64,000 bases of DNA from the NCBI GenBank assembly GCA_017509255.1, contig JAFWQA010000006.1:1-64000 (forward strand), in the 5' to 3' direction. Positions 24,948-34,289 of this stretch are shown piece after piece. Below the pieces are notes generated by a model. That model ran no database searches and was not told where the DNA came from. It was given only the letters and a program-made list of their open reading frames with translations. The DNA is from Clostridia bacterium (GTDB lineage: Bacteria; Bacillota; Clostridia; Christensenellales; Aristaeellaceae). The translations under genes were made by a program, and so were the position numbers. Positions within the stretch are counted from its first letter, which is position 1, and the number at the start of each line of letters is the position of its first letter.

Positions 24948-24976
24948 AGCATAACACCGCAGCGTCCGTCTGTCAA
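24948..24976 (-). promoter_or_regulatory. Promoter of the FMN riboswitch / ribU unit
   Basis: TTGACA (24976-24971), 17 nt, TATGCT (24953-24948). The TGA of the -35 box is the stop codon of galK. A small hairpin CAGAGC / GCTCTG (24939-24923) opens the transcript before the aptamer. Confidence 0.85.
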
Positions 24977-26265
24977 GCTTCCGGAGCGAAAATGCAGTCT
25001 GCTCCGACAGGCCGGATGTTCAGCACATGGGTGGCTCCTTTTCCGAAAGTGCCGTCCATCACCTGAATAAATCGGCCGATTTCCCCCGCCGGAACGAAAT
25101 TCAGCGTGGTGCCGGCGAAACCGCCGCCGTGCACGCGCCAGGCGCCTTTGCCTTTCAGCATGGTTTCCGCAAGGCACAGTGCCGTGCTCAGGCTTTGATC
25201 GGTATTATCCGCGAAAACATTCTGCAGATACATAAAGCTGCTTCGCCCGCTGTCAATGATCAGCTGCAGGAAGTCCGTCATGCGGTCCTCCTTCAGCGCC
25301 GCCACCTGCATAGGCACCCGGTCATTTTCTTCGGTAAAATGGATCGCTCTCAAAACAGCCCGGTCGCTGAACTGTTTGCGCAGTTCGCCGGCACGCTCCC
25401 GGATCTGCTCCGTGGTGATGCCGCGCAGGGTTTCCTGCCCGAAAAAGGAAGCGATCTGTTTCATTTCTGCCGGTATGGCGGCATAATGGTCCGTCAGGTT
25501 TGCGTGGCTTCCGCCCGTCCCGACAACTGCCAGCACGAAACCTTTCTGTGCGAAATCATACTGCAGTGCTTCGACCTTTGGCTCGGCAGGATCAGCAAAG
25601 TCCACCGTTACAAGTCCTCCGGCGGCGCTGGCCATCTGATCCAGCAGTCCGGAAGGCTTGCCGAAATAAATATTTTCAGCCTTTTTCCCGATTTGCGCAC
25701 GCTGCGCAAAGGGCATCGAAAATGTATTGAACAGTCCGTCGAAAACGCCGGTCAGCATGATTTCCAATGCCGCGCTGCTGCTGAGGCCGCTGCCGCCCGC
25801 GACAGTGGAGGTCACGGTCGCGTCAAAGCCTCCGATCCTGTACCCCGCGTCGGCCATACCTGCCGCCACGCCGCGGATCAGGGCTGCTGTAGTGCCCTGT
25901 TCCCCGGGCAGGGGATCAAGCCGGTCCAGGGAAAGGGTGATTGGTTCATATCCCTCGCTCAGGAAGTGTACAGTCAGATCCTCCCTCGGTGAGGCGGCGC
26001 ATACCGTGTCAAGGTTAACAGCCGCGGCGAGCACCCTGCCGTGATTGTGATCCGTATGATTCCCGCCTATCTCCGTACGCCCGGGCGCCGAAAACAGGGC
26101 GGTTCCCTTTTTTTCACCGAATGCCTGCATATGCCGTTCCAGCAGACCGGCATAACGGTTTCTCTGAAGAAGGACGGCTTCTTCACCGTTTCCGTACAGC
26201 CGGCCCAGTTTGTCCCCGATCAGCGCGTCAGTCCGGATTATCACCGCGAATTGCTCCTGTGTCAT
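24973..26265 (-). CDS. galK: Galactokinase
   Basis: A 430-residue GHMP kinase. The galactokinase signature is APGRTEIGGNHTDHNHG, the phosphate loop is GGSGLSSSAALE, and the third motif is VHGGGFAGT. It phosphorylates galactose to feed the Leloir pathway; galT and galE are not in the window. It starts 12 bp after a solute-binding protein gene, suggesting co-transcription, though no permease is present. Confidence 0.94.
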   Translation of the reverse strand: MTQEQFAVIIRTDALIGDKLGRLYGNGEEAVLLQRNRYAGLLERHMQAFGEKKGTALFSAPGRTEIGGNHTDHNHGRVLAAAVNLDTVCAASPREDLTVHFLSEGYEPITLSLDRLDPLPGEQGTTAALIRGVAAGMADAGYRIGGFDATVTSTVAGGSGLSSSAALEIMLTGVFDGLFNTFSMPFAQRAQIGKKAENIYFGKPSGLLDQMASAAGGLVTVDFADPAEPKVEALQYDFAQKGFVLAVVGTGGSHANLTDHYAAIPAEMKQIASFFGQETLRGITTEQIRERAGELRKQFSDRAVLRAIHFTEENDRVPMQVAALKEDRMTDFLQLIIDSGRSSFMYLQNVFADNTDQSLSTALCLAETMLKGKGAWRVHGGGFAGTTLNFVPAGEIGRFIQVMDGTFGKGATHVLNIRPVGADCIFAPEA

Positions 26266-26277
26266 GCTGTCATCCTC

Positions 26278-27774
26278 TTATTGAATATATTTTTGCCAGA
26301 TGGCAATTTCTTCCTCCAGGCCGAGCCGCCTGATTTCATTACAGAATTCTGTCCAGGTTTCATCGTTCAGCTCCAGATCTCCCGTTACAAATGCGGCCAT
26401 TGTGTTTTCTGCGTAGGGTGCAATGGCGCCCTGAAGCTCAGCGATCCGTTTTTCATCCTCCTCGGTCAGTGTCACGCAGGGATACGGCTGTACCGAGTAT
26501 TGCTTCAGCCCGTAAAGCTGAGTCACGGCTTCGCGGGTGTCCGTGTCCGCGTACTTCATCTGGAACTCCGCGGAGGTAATGCCTGGAGCGGTTCCGCCTT
26601 CGCTGATCGTGGCTTCCGGAAGGACCATGCCTGCTACCGTGGACAGGTCGCTCGTCCACTCCCACAGTCCGTCCTCGTTCCAGATGTATTCTTCATTTTC
26701 CAGTCCGCTCTGGGCCATCCTGCTTCCTTCCTCTGAATAAAGGAAGTCTACCCAGGCGACAAGCTTTTCCGGATCGGAGCAGTTCTTTGTAATGGCGAAT
26801 GTCCCTCGGATCACGTCGCCCAGCAGGTCCCGGTAGATCCGTTTTCCGTTGTATTCCAGGGGAGCCGGTACGCTGTACTGGTTCAATGCGCTGCTGCTCA
26901 CGACCGTCAAAGGAGTCACGCTCAGCACGGCTCCGTATACCGGAACCGCTTTTTCATCTGTGACCTGCCTCAGGCTGTCGATCATCGAGAAACCCCGGTG
27001 ATCCAGCAGTTTTTCATCCCACAGCCTGCGAAGCCATGCAAGGAACGTACGGTTTTCATCCGTGGTCAGGGCGCTGGAAACCTTTCCGTTGCGAACTGAA
27101 ATATAGTAATCATTATCGATGATTCCGAAAGCGTGGCCGAGGAATCGCAGATCCCACATACCGAGGAAAGTCAGGGGTACTTCGTCCGCCTTTCCGTTGC
27201 GGTTGGGATCCTGGGTTTTGAAGGCCCGGAGGACATCAGTCAGCTCGTCCGCATTGTTCGGGATCTCAAGCTTCAGCGTTTTGATCCAGGAGGTGTTCAG
27301 CCAGAGCGCATCATTGTTCTGAAGCTGGTTGAAATTCGGAAGCGCGGGAATACTGCCGTCCTCCAGGGTAATGGCTTTGGCCCAGTCCTCATGCTCAGCG
27401 AGCAGAGCGCTCAGATTGGGAGCGTATTCCGCCAGATAAGGCTTCAGGTCAATGATCTGCCCCGCTTTATACATCTTTTCTGTCTGACGCACGGTCAGGC
27501 CTGCCTTGAACAGCACGTCCGGAAGGTCTTCCCCCTCCGTCATTTCCTGTATTCTCTGTGTCCACGCAGTAAAATCGGTATTCTGCCTGAATTGGAAGGA
27601 GATGCCGCTTCTTTCCTGCATTCTCCGGAAAAAGAGGTTTGTATCCCAGTCATGGTTGGCGCCGTCTCCGTCATAGCCTTCCATCAGATAGTCCGGTGCC
27701 TTCAGCTCTGTATCGGCATATGCACAGGAAAAGCAGAGAGTCAGCAGCAGAACAGCCGCTATGATTTTCCGCAT
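26278..27774 (-). CDS. Extracellular solute-binding protein
   Basis: A 498-residue exported binding protein (MRKIIAAVLLLTLCFSCAYA signal). The DLPDVLFKAG, YLAEYAPNLSALL and LTTDENRTFLAWLRRLWDEKLLD stretches fit the large family-1 sugar/peptide-binding proteins of ABC transporters. CFSC is a poor lipobox, so lipid anchoring is doubtful. No permease or ATPase gene is adjacent; the galactokinase next door suggests a galactoside substrate, which is only a guess. AGGAGG precedes the ATG. Confidence 0.85.
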   Translation of the reverse strand: MRKIIAAVLLLTLCFSCAYADTELKAPDYLMEGYDGDGANHDWDTNLFFRRMQERSGISFQFRQNTDFTAWTQRIQEMTEGEDLPDVLFKAGLTVRQTEKMYKAGQIIDLKPYLAEYAPNLSALLAEHEDWAKAITLEDGSIPALPNFNQLQNNDALWLNTSWIKTLKLEIPNNADELTDVLRAFKTQDPNRNGKADEVPLTFLGMWDLRFLGHAFGIIDNDYYISVRNGKVSSALTTDENRTFLAWLRRLWDEKLLDHRGFSMIDSLRQVTDEKAVPVYGAVLSVTPLTVVSSSALNQYSVPAPLEYNGKRIYRDLLGDVIRGTFAITKNCSDPEKLVAWVDFLYSEEGSRMAQSGLENEEYIWNEDGLWEWTSDLSTVAGMVLPEATISEGGTAPGITSAEFQMKYADTDTREAVTQLYGLKQYSVQPYPCVTLTEEDEKRIAELQGAIAPYAENTMAAFVTGDLELNDETWTEFCNEIRRLGLEEEIAIWQKYIQ

Positions 27775-27809
27775 GATTCTTCCTCCTGAAACAAATATAG
27801 CGTCATATA

Positions 27810-27838
27810 ATTATAATAAAAAAGGGGGCAGAGTTCAA
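27810..27838 (-). promoter_or_regulatory. Promoter of the solute-binding protein gene
   Basis: TTGAAC (27838-27833), 17 nt, TATAAT (27815-27810). The -35 box lies in the ftsZ terminator hairpin, and the spacer contains its T-run. Confidence 0.75.
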
Positions 27839-27845
27839 CTCTGCC
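27818..27845 (-). terminator. ftsZ terminator
   Basis: Minus-strand hairpin GGCAGAGT / ACTCTGCC with a short loop, followed by CCCCTTTTTT. Overlaps the promoter of the next gene. Confidence 0.8.
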
Positions 27846-27862
27846 GCCTGTTGATTGCGGAA

Positions 27863-29299
27863 TTACTTTTTCCTGTGTAAAAATCCGGGTACCCCGTGAT
27901 TGTCCGTCGTCATGGCCTGCGTCTGTGGAATGGGGGAAAAGCCGCTGGTAGCCTGGCCGTTATTGTTGAAAATCGGCTGATAGGCAGCAGTCGGCTGGGG
28001 ATTCTGAAAAACCTGTCCGTTTCCGTAGGCAGGATCGTTCCCCACCGGTTGGAACGGCCGCGTCTGCTGCGCCATTGGCTGTTGCGGTGCGGTCTGCTGA
28101 TAGCTGAAGCCGGTCTGGAAAGAACCGGTGTTCACCGCTCCGGGTACACCCATGCTGGGGCGGGAGCTTCCCATGAAGGTAGGTGTTTCGCCCGTTGCGC
28201 TGAACGCGCTTCCGGCGGCCGGAGTGCTGAAGCTCGGAACAGCAGGGGTCTCAGGCTTGCTGTAGTTGGTCCCGAAGCTGCCGAAGAGACGTTCATGCTC
28301 GATTTCCCTGGGCTTCCGGGCAGGCTCCTTTGCCGGGAACGGTGTTTTTTCAAAACCGGTGGCAATAACAGTGATGCGGACTTCGTCGTCCATATTCTCA
28401 TCAATGCCTGCACCGAAGATAATGTTGGCGTCCGGATCGGCAGCCTCCATGACCAGGTTGGCTGCTTCGTTGATGTCGACAATGGAAATGTCGGGACCGC
28501 CGGTAATATTGATCAGCACCGCGCGGGCACCGTCGATATTGGTTTCCAGCAGCGGTGAAGCGATTGCGTTCTTCGCGGCTTCCACCAGCTTGTTTTCGCC
28601 GCTTCCGGTGCCGATGCCCATATGGGCCATACCGCCGGATTCCATCACCGTCTTTACGTCGGCGAAGTCCAGATTGATCATCGCGGGTACCGCGATCAGG
28701 TCGCTGATGCCCTGAATACCCTGCCGGAGCACATCGTCCGCAATGCGGAAGGCTTCCAGCATCGTTGTTCCTTTGTTGACTACCTGAAGCAGACGGTCAT
28801 TGGGAATGACGACGAGGGTATCCACATGCTGCTTCAGTTCAGCAATGCCGGCATCAGCGTTCTTCATGCGCTGTTTCCCTTCAAAGTTGAAGGGTTTGGT
28901 CACAACAGCGATCGTCAGTGTTCCCAGGTCCCGTGCGATTTCCGCCACAATGGGAGCAGCGCCCGTACCGGTTCCGCCGCCCATGCCCGCCGTAATGAAT
29001 ACCAGGTCAGCGCCCTTCAGCGCCTGTGCGATTTCTTCACGGCTTTCCTCTGCCGCGCGCCGTCCCACTTCGGGAACGGCTCCGGCTCCCAGGCCCTTTG
29101 TCAGCTTTTCGCCGATCTGGATCTTCACCTGCGCGTTGGACAGGTTCAGCGCCTGGCGGTCTGTATTGATGGAAATGAATTCCACTCCCCGCAGTCCGGC
29201 ATCCACCATGCGGTTTACGGCGTTGTTTCCGCCGCCGCCGCAGCCTACGACCTTAATGGAAGCGAAGGAATCCTGGGCTTCATTCTGAAATTCGATCAT
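27863..29299 (-). CDS. ftsZ: Cell division protein FtsZ
   Basis: A 478-residue tubulin-like GTPase that forms the division ring. Residues 1-320 hold [13 protein letters not shown], the tubulin signature GGTGTGAAP and [11 protein letters not shown] long linker of about 140 residues rich in Gln, Pro and Thr follows (total length is well above the usual 380-400). The tail ends [10 protein letters not shown], the conserved peptide that binds FtsA and other partners. It follows ftsA by 61 bp and ends at its own terminator. Confidence 0.98.
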   Translation of the reverse strand: MIEFQNEAQDSFASIKVVGCGGGGNNAVNRMVDAGLRGVEFISINTDRQALNLSNAQVKIQIGEKLTKGLGAGAVPEVGRRAAEESREEIAQALKGADLVFITAGMGGGTGTGAAPIVAEIARDLGTLTIAVVTKPFNFEGKQRMKNADAGIAELKQHVDTLVVIPNDRLLQVVNKGTTMLEAFRIADDVLRQGIQGISDLIAVPAMINLDFADVKTVMESGGMAHMGIGTGSGENKLVEAAKNAIASPLLETNIDGARAVLINITGGPDISIVDINEAANLVMEAADPDANIIFGAGIDENMDDEVRITVIATGFEKTPFPAKEPARKPREIEHERLFGSFGTNYSKPETPAVPSFSTPAAGSAFSATGETPTFMGSSRPSMGVPGAVNTGSFQTGFSYQQTAPQQPMAQQTRPFQPVGNDPAYGNGQVFQNPQPTAAYQPIFNNNGQATSGFSPIPQTQAMTTDNHGVPGFLHRKK

Positions 29300-29360
29300 G
29301 GTCTCTCTCCTCCGAACGTAATCGTTTGTGGATTGCTTGTCTTTTTGCTCCTGATCCGGA

Positions 29361-30554
29361 TCAGCCTCCGAGCAGGCTGCGGAAGAAGTCCTTCAGTTTT
29401 CCGCCGGCTCCGCTTGCAGGCTGGTGCTGCTGCTCAACTGTATCAATGATCAGATCCATCAGGCCCAGCGCACTGGAGAAGCAGTGGCTGTTCAGCTTGG
29501 TGGTCCTTCTGGGCGTTTCCTGCACTGCTCTTCCGAGCTTTCCGGAAAGGTATTCCTTGCCGCCGCGGTTAAAGCTCATGCCGCCGCCGGTCATGAACAC
29601 GCTGCTCCAGTTGCCCAGTCCGCCGAAGTCATCGTCGATTGCTTCCTTGATCTGATCGGCAATTTCATCCACGGCCTTGCAGATGATGGGCTTTACCTGC
29701 TCGCGGGTAAAAACGGTTGCTTTTTCCCCGTCCGCTCCGGGAACTTCAAATTTTTCATCTCCGCTCTCAATGCCGTAAACGAATTTTCTCTTGATGTCCT
29801 CGGCTGCTGTCAGGTTGATGTCAAGCTCATCGGCAAGAGCGACGGCGATATGTCCGCCGCCGGAATTGATCACCTTCTGATAGATGATGGCATCCCCTTC
29901 CACCCCGATGATCTCGGTATTGAGGTAACCCATATCGATCAGTACGCTGGTATGGTCGCGGTCCTGCTCGTTCAGGAAAAGCATGGCCTCTCCCGCGCTC
30001 GTGGAGAAAAATCCGCTGACTGTGATCCCCTGCTCCGCCATGCGGGTCGTAACGTCGTCAATGAAATAGCGGTTGCCGACGACAAAGCTGATCAGAGCTT
30101 TCAGTTCCCGCCCTTTCATTCCCACGGGTTCCAGGGTCCTTTTCCCGCTGTCCACGGTAAACCACGCGGGGCTGGAATGGACCACCACACCGGGAATATC
30201 TTCCAGATTCTCTGCCGCCTGATTAAAGGCTTGTTTGACGTCATTGGATGTGACGCGGGGATCCGTGCCTTTCAGCGTAACGGAGGCCTGAGTGGCGTAT
30301 ACGCGGACAAAGGCGCCCGGGATGCCCACATTGATCTCTTTGATCTTTGTGCCGGACTGTTCTTCGGCATCGGCAATGGAACGGCGGATCGCTTCATTCA
30401 GGTCGGAAGGATTGTTCCAGCCCTCGTCGATAAATCCGTCATACTTTGCGACACCCGCTGCAATAATATCGCAGCGTTGGCTGCCGCTGTTCTCAGCGAC
30501 CAGAGTTACGATTTTACTCGTGCCGAAGTCGATGGTTGCAACAGTCGTTTTCAT
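29361..30554 (-). CDS. ftsA: Cell division protein FtsA
   Basis: A 397-residue actin-fold protein that tethers FtsZ to the membrane. It has [11 protein letters not shown] (phosphate 1), [12 protein letters not shown] (phosphate 2) and MTGGGMSF (adenosine site). The C-terminal [11 protein letters not shown] is the amphipathic membrane-targeting helix. Starts: ATG 30554 is chosen, but TTG 30560 sits at better distance from AGGGGG. The frame extends to 30656 without a ribosome site. The gene has its own promoter. Confidence 0.96.
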   Translation of the reverse strand: MKTTVATIDFGTSKIVTLVAENSGSQRCDIIAAGVAKYDGFIDEGWNNPSDLNEAIRRSIADAEEQSGTKIKEINVGIPGAFVRVYATQASVTLKGTDPRVTSNDVKQAFNQAAENLEDIPGVVVHSSPAWFTVDSGKRTLEPVGMKGRELKALISFVVGNRYFIDDVTTRMAEQGITVSGFFSTSAGEAMLFLNEQDRDHTSVLIDMGYLNTEIIGVEGDAIIYQKVINSGGGHIAVALADELDINLTAAEDIKRKFVYGIESGDEKFEVPGADGEKATVFTREQVKPIICKAVDEIADQIKEAIDDDFGGLGNWSSVFMTGGGMSFNRGGKEYLSGKLGRAVQETPRRTTKLNSHCFSSALGLMDLIIDTVEQQHQPASGAGGKLKDFFRSLLGG

Positions 30555-30623
30555 ACGCAATACTGACCCCCTGTAATCAGGTATATCATGGAAATGGCAT
30601 TTGGACATACGTATACCGTAGAT

Positions 30624-30652
30624 ATTATAACGCGTCCGGTGCGTTATTGCAA
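30624..30652 (-). promoter_or_regulatory. ftsA-ftsZ promoter
   Basis: TTGCAA (30652-30647), 17 nt, TATAAT (30629-30624), in the 195-bp gap between ftsQ and ftsA. It lets ftsAZ be transcribed apart from the mur genes. Confidence 0.85.
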
Positions 30653-30749
30653 GCATCCCGACGCATTTATTACAAATTCTCTTTATTTTTTTGTAACAAT
30701 TTCTTATTCTGAAACGGCTTTACTTCCCGGTTGCTTTTCCCTCTGCCTG

Positions 30750-31742
30750 TTATCGGTCCACCGGCGGTGAAAATACGGGGGTTTCCGGATTGATCACGTT
30801 GATGGTTCCGCCGTGATAGCCCATACGGATCAGTTCCTCTCTTGTCAGCAGCATGCTTCGCAGCTTTGCGTGGAGATTGCTTGAGTCGCCGAGCGCTGCG
30901 GTAAAGCCGTCGCGTGTCACCAGCAGCACGGAGGCAATATTGCTCAGATCCGCTTCCTCGATCATTTCCGTACAGTTCAGCACTCTCATTTCGGTGAACA
31001 GGGAATTGAAAAGGGATTGCTGCGACGAACTTTCCAGCACCAGGGTCTGACCGACCATGCATCCGGAACGGATCTGCAGGCCGTCCACCCGGACCAGGGA
31101 GGAAGGCCGTACGGTCTGGTCTTCCGTTTCATACAGGACAACGCGGTGTTTATCCATCGTATACAGAATTCCGCACCAGGTCATCCAGCAGCACGCTTCC
31201 CTCTCCCGGACGCAGATCACCACCCGATCCGGCAGCTCCTTCTCCAGATAGCGGAATTCAAGCGCTACGCTTCCGTCTATTCTCCGGGCAGCCTGATCCC
31301 CGTCCAGGGTCAGCATGGGCGTTCCCGGCTGAATGGCGCTGAGCCGGATGATCTCCTCCTTTGATACGTTTACGTTGCCGATCACATCGATATGCCGCAC
31401 CGTGAAAACAAAAAAATGCATGATGGCAGTGATCACGCCTACAAAAAGCAGAGCGGACAAGATATAAAATCCGGCGCTCCTGCTTTTCATGGATTCTTTT
31501 TCTTTTTTTTCGGTTTTGGCCGGCAGCTGCTGCTTCGAATACTTGTACCCGCTTGTTTGTTGATTCCAGAATTCACCCTGACGGTTATTCAGGTTCTCCG
31601 ATCTCTGTTCCCTGAGCTCAGGAGCGTCCTCGGGTTCTTCAAACGGATTCCTGTTCACAGGCGCCGGCCCATACCAGGTATCCTTTTGCCAATCCCTGAC
31701 AGGCGGATTCCGATCGGTGGAATTCGGTCTTTGTCCGTCCAT
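30750..31742 (-). CDS. ftsQ: Cell division protein FtsQ/DivIB
   Basis: A 330-residue bitopic protein. A hydrophilic cytoplasmic part of about 90 residues precedes a transmembrane segment (AGFYILSALLFVGVITAIMHFF). An extracellular POTRA domain follows (VRHIDVIGNVNVSKEEIIRLSAI) and then the FtsQ beta domain. It helps recruit FtsL/DivIC and septal synthases. ATG 31742 is used because AAGGAGG lies 8 nt before it. It directly follows murD. Confidence 0.9.
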   Translation of the reverse strand: MDGQRPNSTDRNPPVRDWQKDTWYGPAPVNRNPFEEPEDAPELREQRSENLNNRQGEFWNQQTSGYKYSKQQLPAKTEKKEKESMKSRSAGFYILSALLFVGVITAIMHFFVFTVRHIDVIGNVNVSKEEIIRLSAIQPGTPMLTLDGDQAARRIDGSVALEFRYLEKELPDRVVICVREREACCWMTWCGILYTMDKHRVVLYETEDQTVRPSSLVRVDGLQIRSGCMVGQTLVLESSSQQSLFNSLFTEMRVLNCTEMIEEADLSNIASVLLVTRDGFTAALGDSSNLHAKLRSMLLTREELIRMGYHGGTINVINPETPVFSPPVDR

Positions 31743-31805
31743 GGGAAACGCCTCCTTATGCCGGAACATCCGTTCGGCTTCTGTTGTTGAATGATTCGCC
31801 GGGGA

Positions 31806-33167
31806 TCACAGGCTGTTGACGATCTCCTTGAATACCCGTCCCCGTTCCTCATAATCGCTGAACATATCAAAGCTTGCGCAGGCAGGGCTCAGCAGCACAT
31901 TCCATCCTTCGCCCGCCAGGCTCTGGGCCTTTTCAACGGCATCCCGGAGGGTATCCGCCCTGGTAATGCTGTCAAAGCCGGCTCGGCGCAGGCTGTACTC
32001 GATCTGGTCGGCTGTCTCCCCGATCAGTACCGCTTCGCGGATGATGCTCCTGTTTTTCATCATTTCGCTGCTCAGCGGATCAAAGCTCGTATGCTTGTCA
32101 TACCCCCCGAGAATGATCACGGTAGGCCGGTTCATGGTCTGCACGGCTTTGATCGTGGAATCGACATTTGTTCCCTTGCTGTCATTGATATATTCCACTC
32201 CGCGGAATTCTCGGACGCTTTCAATGCGGTGCTCCACACCCCTGAAGGTCTTCAGGCTGTGCCGGATGACCGGGATCGGGACGTCCATTGCGGCGGCAAC
32301 GCAGACGGCGCCGAGCGCGTTTTCCAGATTATGCGGACCGGGGATCCGGATCTCTTCCGTCCGGCACACGGTCTTTTCCTGGCCGTTCAGACGCAGAAAT
32401 ACGGTTTCGTCACGGACAAAGGCGCCTTCCTTTACTTCCCGCAGCCTGCTGAATTTCAGCACGTGGCTCCGCACCTGGCCGCTGAGTCCCTGGGTTCCCG
32501 GATCGTCCGCGTTGAACACGGCAAAGTCGTCCGCGCTCTGCCTGCGGAACATTCTCATTTTCAGCGAGGTATAGACTTCCATCGTGCCGTGCCGGTTCAG
32601 ATGGTCCTCAGTGATATTGGTCAGCAGCCCCACATGCGGACAGAAGGTATCTGCTGTTTCCATCTGAAAGCTGGACACCTCGCACACGATCACGTCGTCC
32701 TTTTTGCTGACAAGGGAAGCAAGGGAATACGGATACCCGATATTGCCGACCACATGCGTCACGCGCCCGGCGTTCCGGAAGATCTCCCCCAGCAGGGATA
32801 CGGTCGTTGTTTTTCCGTTGGTACCGCTGACAGCGACCATGGTGCCCCGGCTGAGCTGATAAGCCAGCTCCAGTTCGCCCACGACGTAGATGCCCATTTC
32901 CTTTGCCTTGACGACAAAGGGAGCGGAATCGGGAACGCCCGGACTGATCACAAGAACGTCCTTTCCTTCCAGCAGTCCTTCCGCGCCGCAGCCGAATCGG
33001 CGCTCCAGCTGAAGGCCCTCCAGCGGGGCCAGCTGGTCTCCCAGCTGTTCTTCCGTTTTCAGGTCATTGACCGTGACCTCAGCGCCGGCTGCGCGCAGAA
33101 GCTGTGCAGCCGCGACGCCGCTGCGCGCCATGCCCACGACCAGTACCTTTCTGTTTTCATATACCAT
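31806..33167 (-). CDS. murD: UDP-N-acetylmuramoyl-L-alanine--D-glutamate ligase
   Basis: A 453-residue Mur ligase that adds D-Glu to UDP-MurNAc-L-Ala in the cytoplasm. Visible: VLVVGMARSGVAAAQLL at the N-terminus, ATP loop VSGTNGKTTT, NITEDHLNRHG, ENALGAVCVAA and the late INDSKGTNVDST. ATG 33167 has GGGGTGAAGG upstream. It sits between mraY and ftsQ; murF, ftsW and murG, which usually surround it, are missing here. Confidence 0.97.
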   Translation of the reverse strand: MVYENRKVLVVGMARSGVAAAQLLRAAGAEVTVNDLKTEEQLGDQLAPLEGLQLERRFGCGAEGLLEGKDVLVISPGVPDSAPFVVKAKEMGIYVVGELELAYQLSRGTMVAVSGTNGKTTTVSLLGEIFRNAGRVTHVVGNIGYPYSLASLVSKKDDVIVCEVSSFQMETADTFCPHVGLLTNITEDHLNRHGTMEVYTSLKMRMFRRQSADDFAVFNADDPGTQGLSGQVRSHVLKFSRLREVKEGAFVRDETVFLRLNGQEKTVCRTEEIRIPGPHNLENALGAVCVAAAMDVPIPVIRHSLKTFRGVEHRIESVREFRGVEYINDSKGTNVDSTIKAVQTMNRPTVIILGGYDKHTSFDPLSSEMMKNRSIIREAVLIGETADQIEYSLRRAGFDSITRADTLRDAVEKAQSLAGEGWNVLLSPACASFDMFSDYEERGRVFKEIVNSL

Positions 33168-33247
33168 TTCCTTCACCCCTTGTCTTTCAGGGATCACCTG
33201 TGATGTACAGCACGAAATCCGAAGCACGGCTTCGGATCGGCATATTC

Positions 33248-34258
33248 TTATACAGCCGCGGCGATGATGCTCAGTACAGCCGCGAAAGACAGGATCGTTG
33301 TGATCGTTGCGTACATGGCAACGATCTGTGTTTCGCTGTACCCTTTCTTCTCAAAATGATGGTGCACAGGGCTCATCAGGAAGATTCTTTTGCCGTGCGT
33401 CAGCTTGTAATAGTAGCGTTGCATGATGACGCTCACGCTGCTCATCAGCGGGCAGAAGCCGGTCAGGATCAGCAGAAGAGGCTGCCTCATCACCAGTGCG
33501 ACGGCAGTGCATGCCCCGCCCAGGAACATGCTTCCTGTATCGCCCATAAAGATTTTTGCCGGATATCTGTTAAAGCGCAGGAATCCGAGGCAGGCTCCCA
33601 TGACGGCAGCCGCGAAAACCGCAGCCGGCCCCGCGGTCTCTTTGCCGGCGGCCGCTGTCATAATACTCAGAACGCAGATCAGCGCCCACGCGCCCGCCCC
33701 TGTGAAGGTCACCGTGCTCAGCAGCCCGTCCAGACCGTCCTGAAGGTTGCTGCTGTTGACGGCAAAAATAACCGCAAGGATCATGATCGGTATATAGAAA
33801 ATACCCAGATCCCATTCCGCCTGCGTGAACGGGATCCTGATCCGGCTGCCGATTTGCGGATGAAAATAGCAATACAGGGTAAAAGCAGCCGCCACAATGA
33901 CCTGGCCCGCGATTTTCTGCCAGGGCGTCAGCCCCTCATGGCGTTTTTTGACAGCCTTTACCCAGTCATCCGCAAAGCCGACCGCCATGCTCAGCAGCGA
34001 AAGGCCGAGAAGCGGAAAAAGAATATCCCAAGCTCCGTTCCACGGAAGGGGATGGCAGAGTACAGCAGCTGCCGTTGCGCCCAGCGCCATCATCAGTCCG
34101 CCCATCACAGGCGTTCCCTGCTTCTGCTGGTGGGCAGGACCAAGTTCGTAGATTGTCTGTCCGAAGTGAAGCTTCTTCAGTTTTTCGATCAGCTTCGGTC
34201 CTGTGATCAGAACAGTACCGAGCGACAGCACCGCGGCAATGATTATCCTGTATATCAT
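33248..34258 (-). CDS. mraY: Phospho-N-acetylmuramoyl-pentapeptide-transferase
   Basis: A 336-residue polytopic membrane enzyme (about ten hydrophobic segments) that makes lipid I. Signature parts are GTPVMGGLMM, GFADDWVK, the aspartate motif NLQDGLDGLLS (NLTDGLDGL in most bacteria), FMGDTGSMFLGG and MSPVHHHFEKKG. It lies 31 bp after murE. Confidence 0.97.
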   Translation of the reverse strand: MIYRIIIAAVLSLGTVLITGPKLIEKLKKLHFGQTIYELGPAHQQKQGTPVMGGLMMALGATAAAVLCHPLPWNGAWDILFPLLGLSLLSMAVGFADDWVKAVKKRHEGLTPWQKIAGQVIVAAAFTLYCYFHPQIGSRIRIPFTQAEWDLGIFYIPIMILAVIFAVNSSNLQDGLDGLLSTVTFTGAGAWALICVLSIMTAAAGKETAGPAAVFAAAVMGACLGFLRFNRYPAKIFMGDTGSMFLGGACTAVALVMRQPLLLILTGFCPLMSSVSVIMQRYYYKLTHGKRIFLMSPVHHHFEKKGYSETQIVAMYATITTILSFAAVLSIIAAAV

Positions 34259-34289
34259 ATTCGCTCACCTTCCGCGGACAGCCTTCCGG

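Noticed and set aside
15001-24972. Search for a T-box before metG
   Set aside because: Only about 70 bp separate metG from rpmA and they are filled by the rpmA terminator; no T-box sequence was seen.
31791-33203. 470-codon plus-strand frame
   Set aside because: Antisense to murD.
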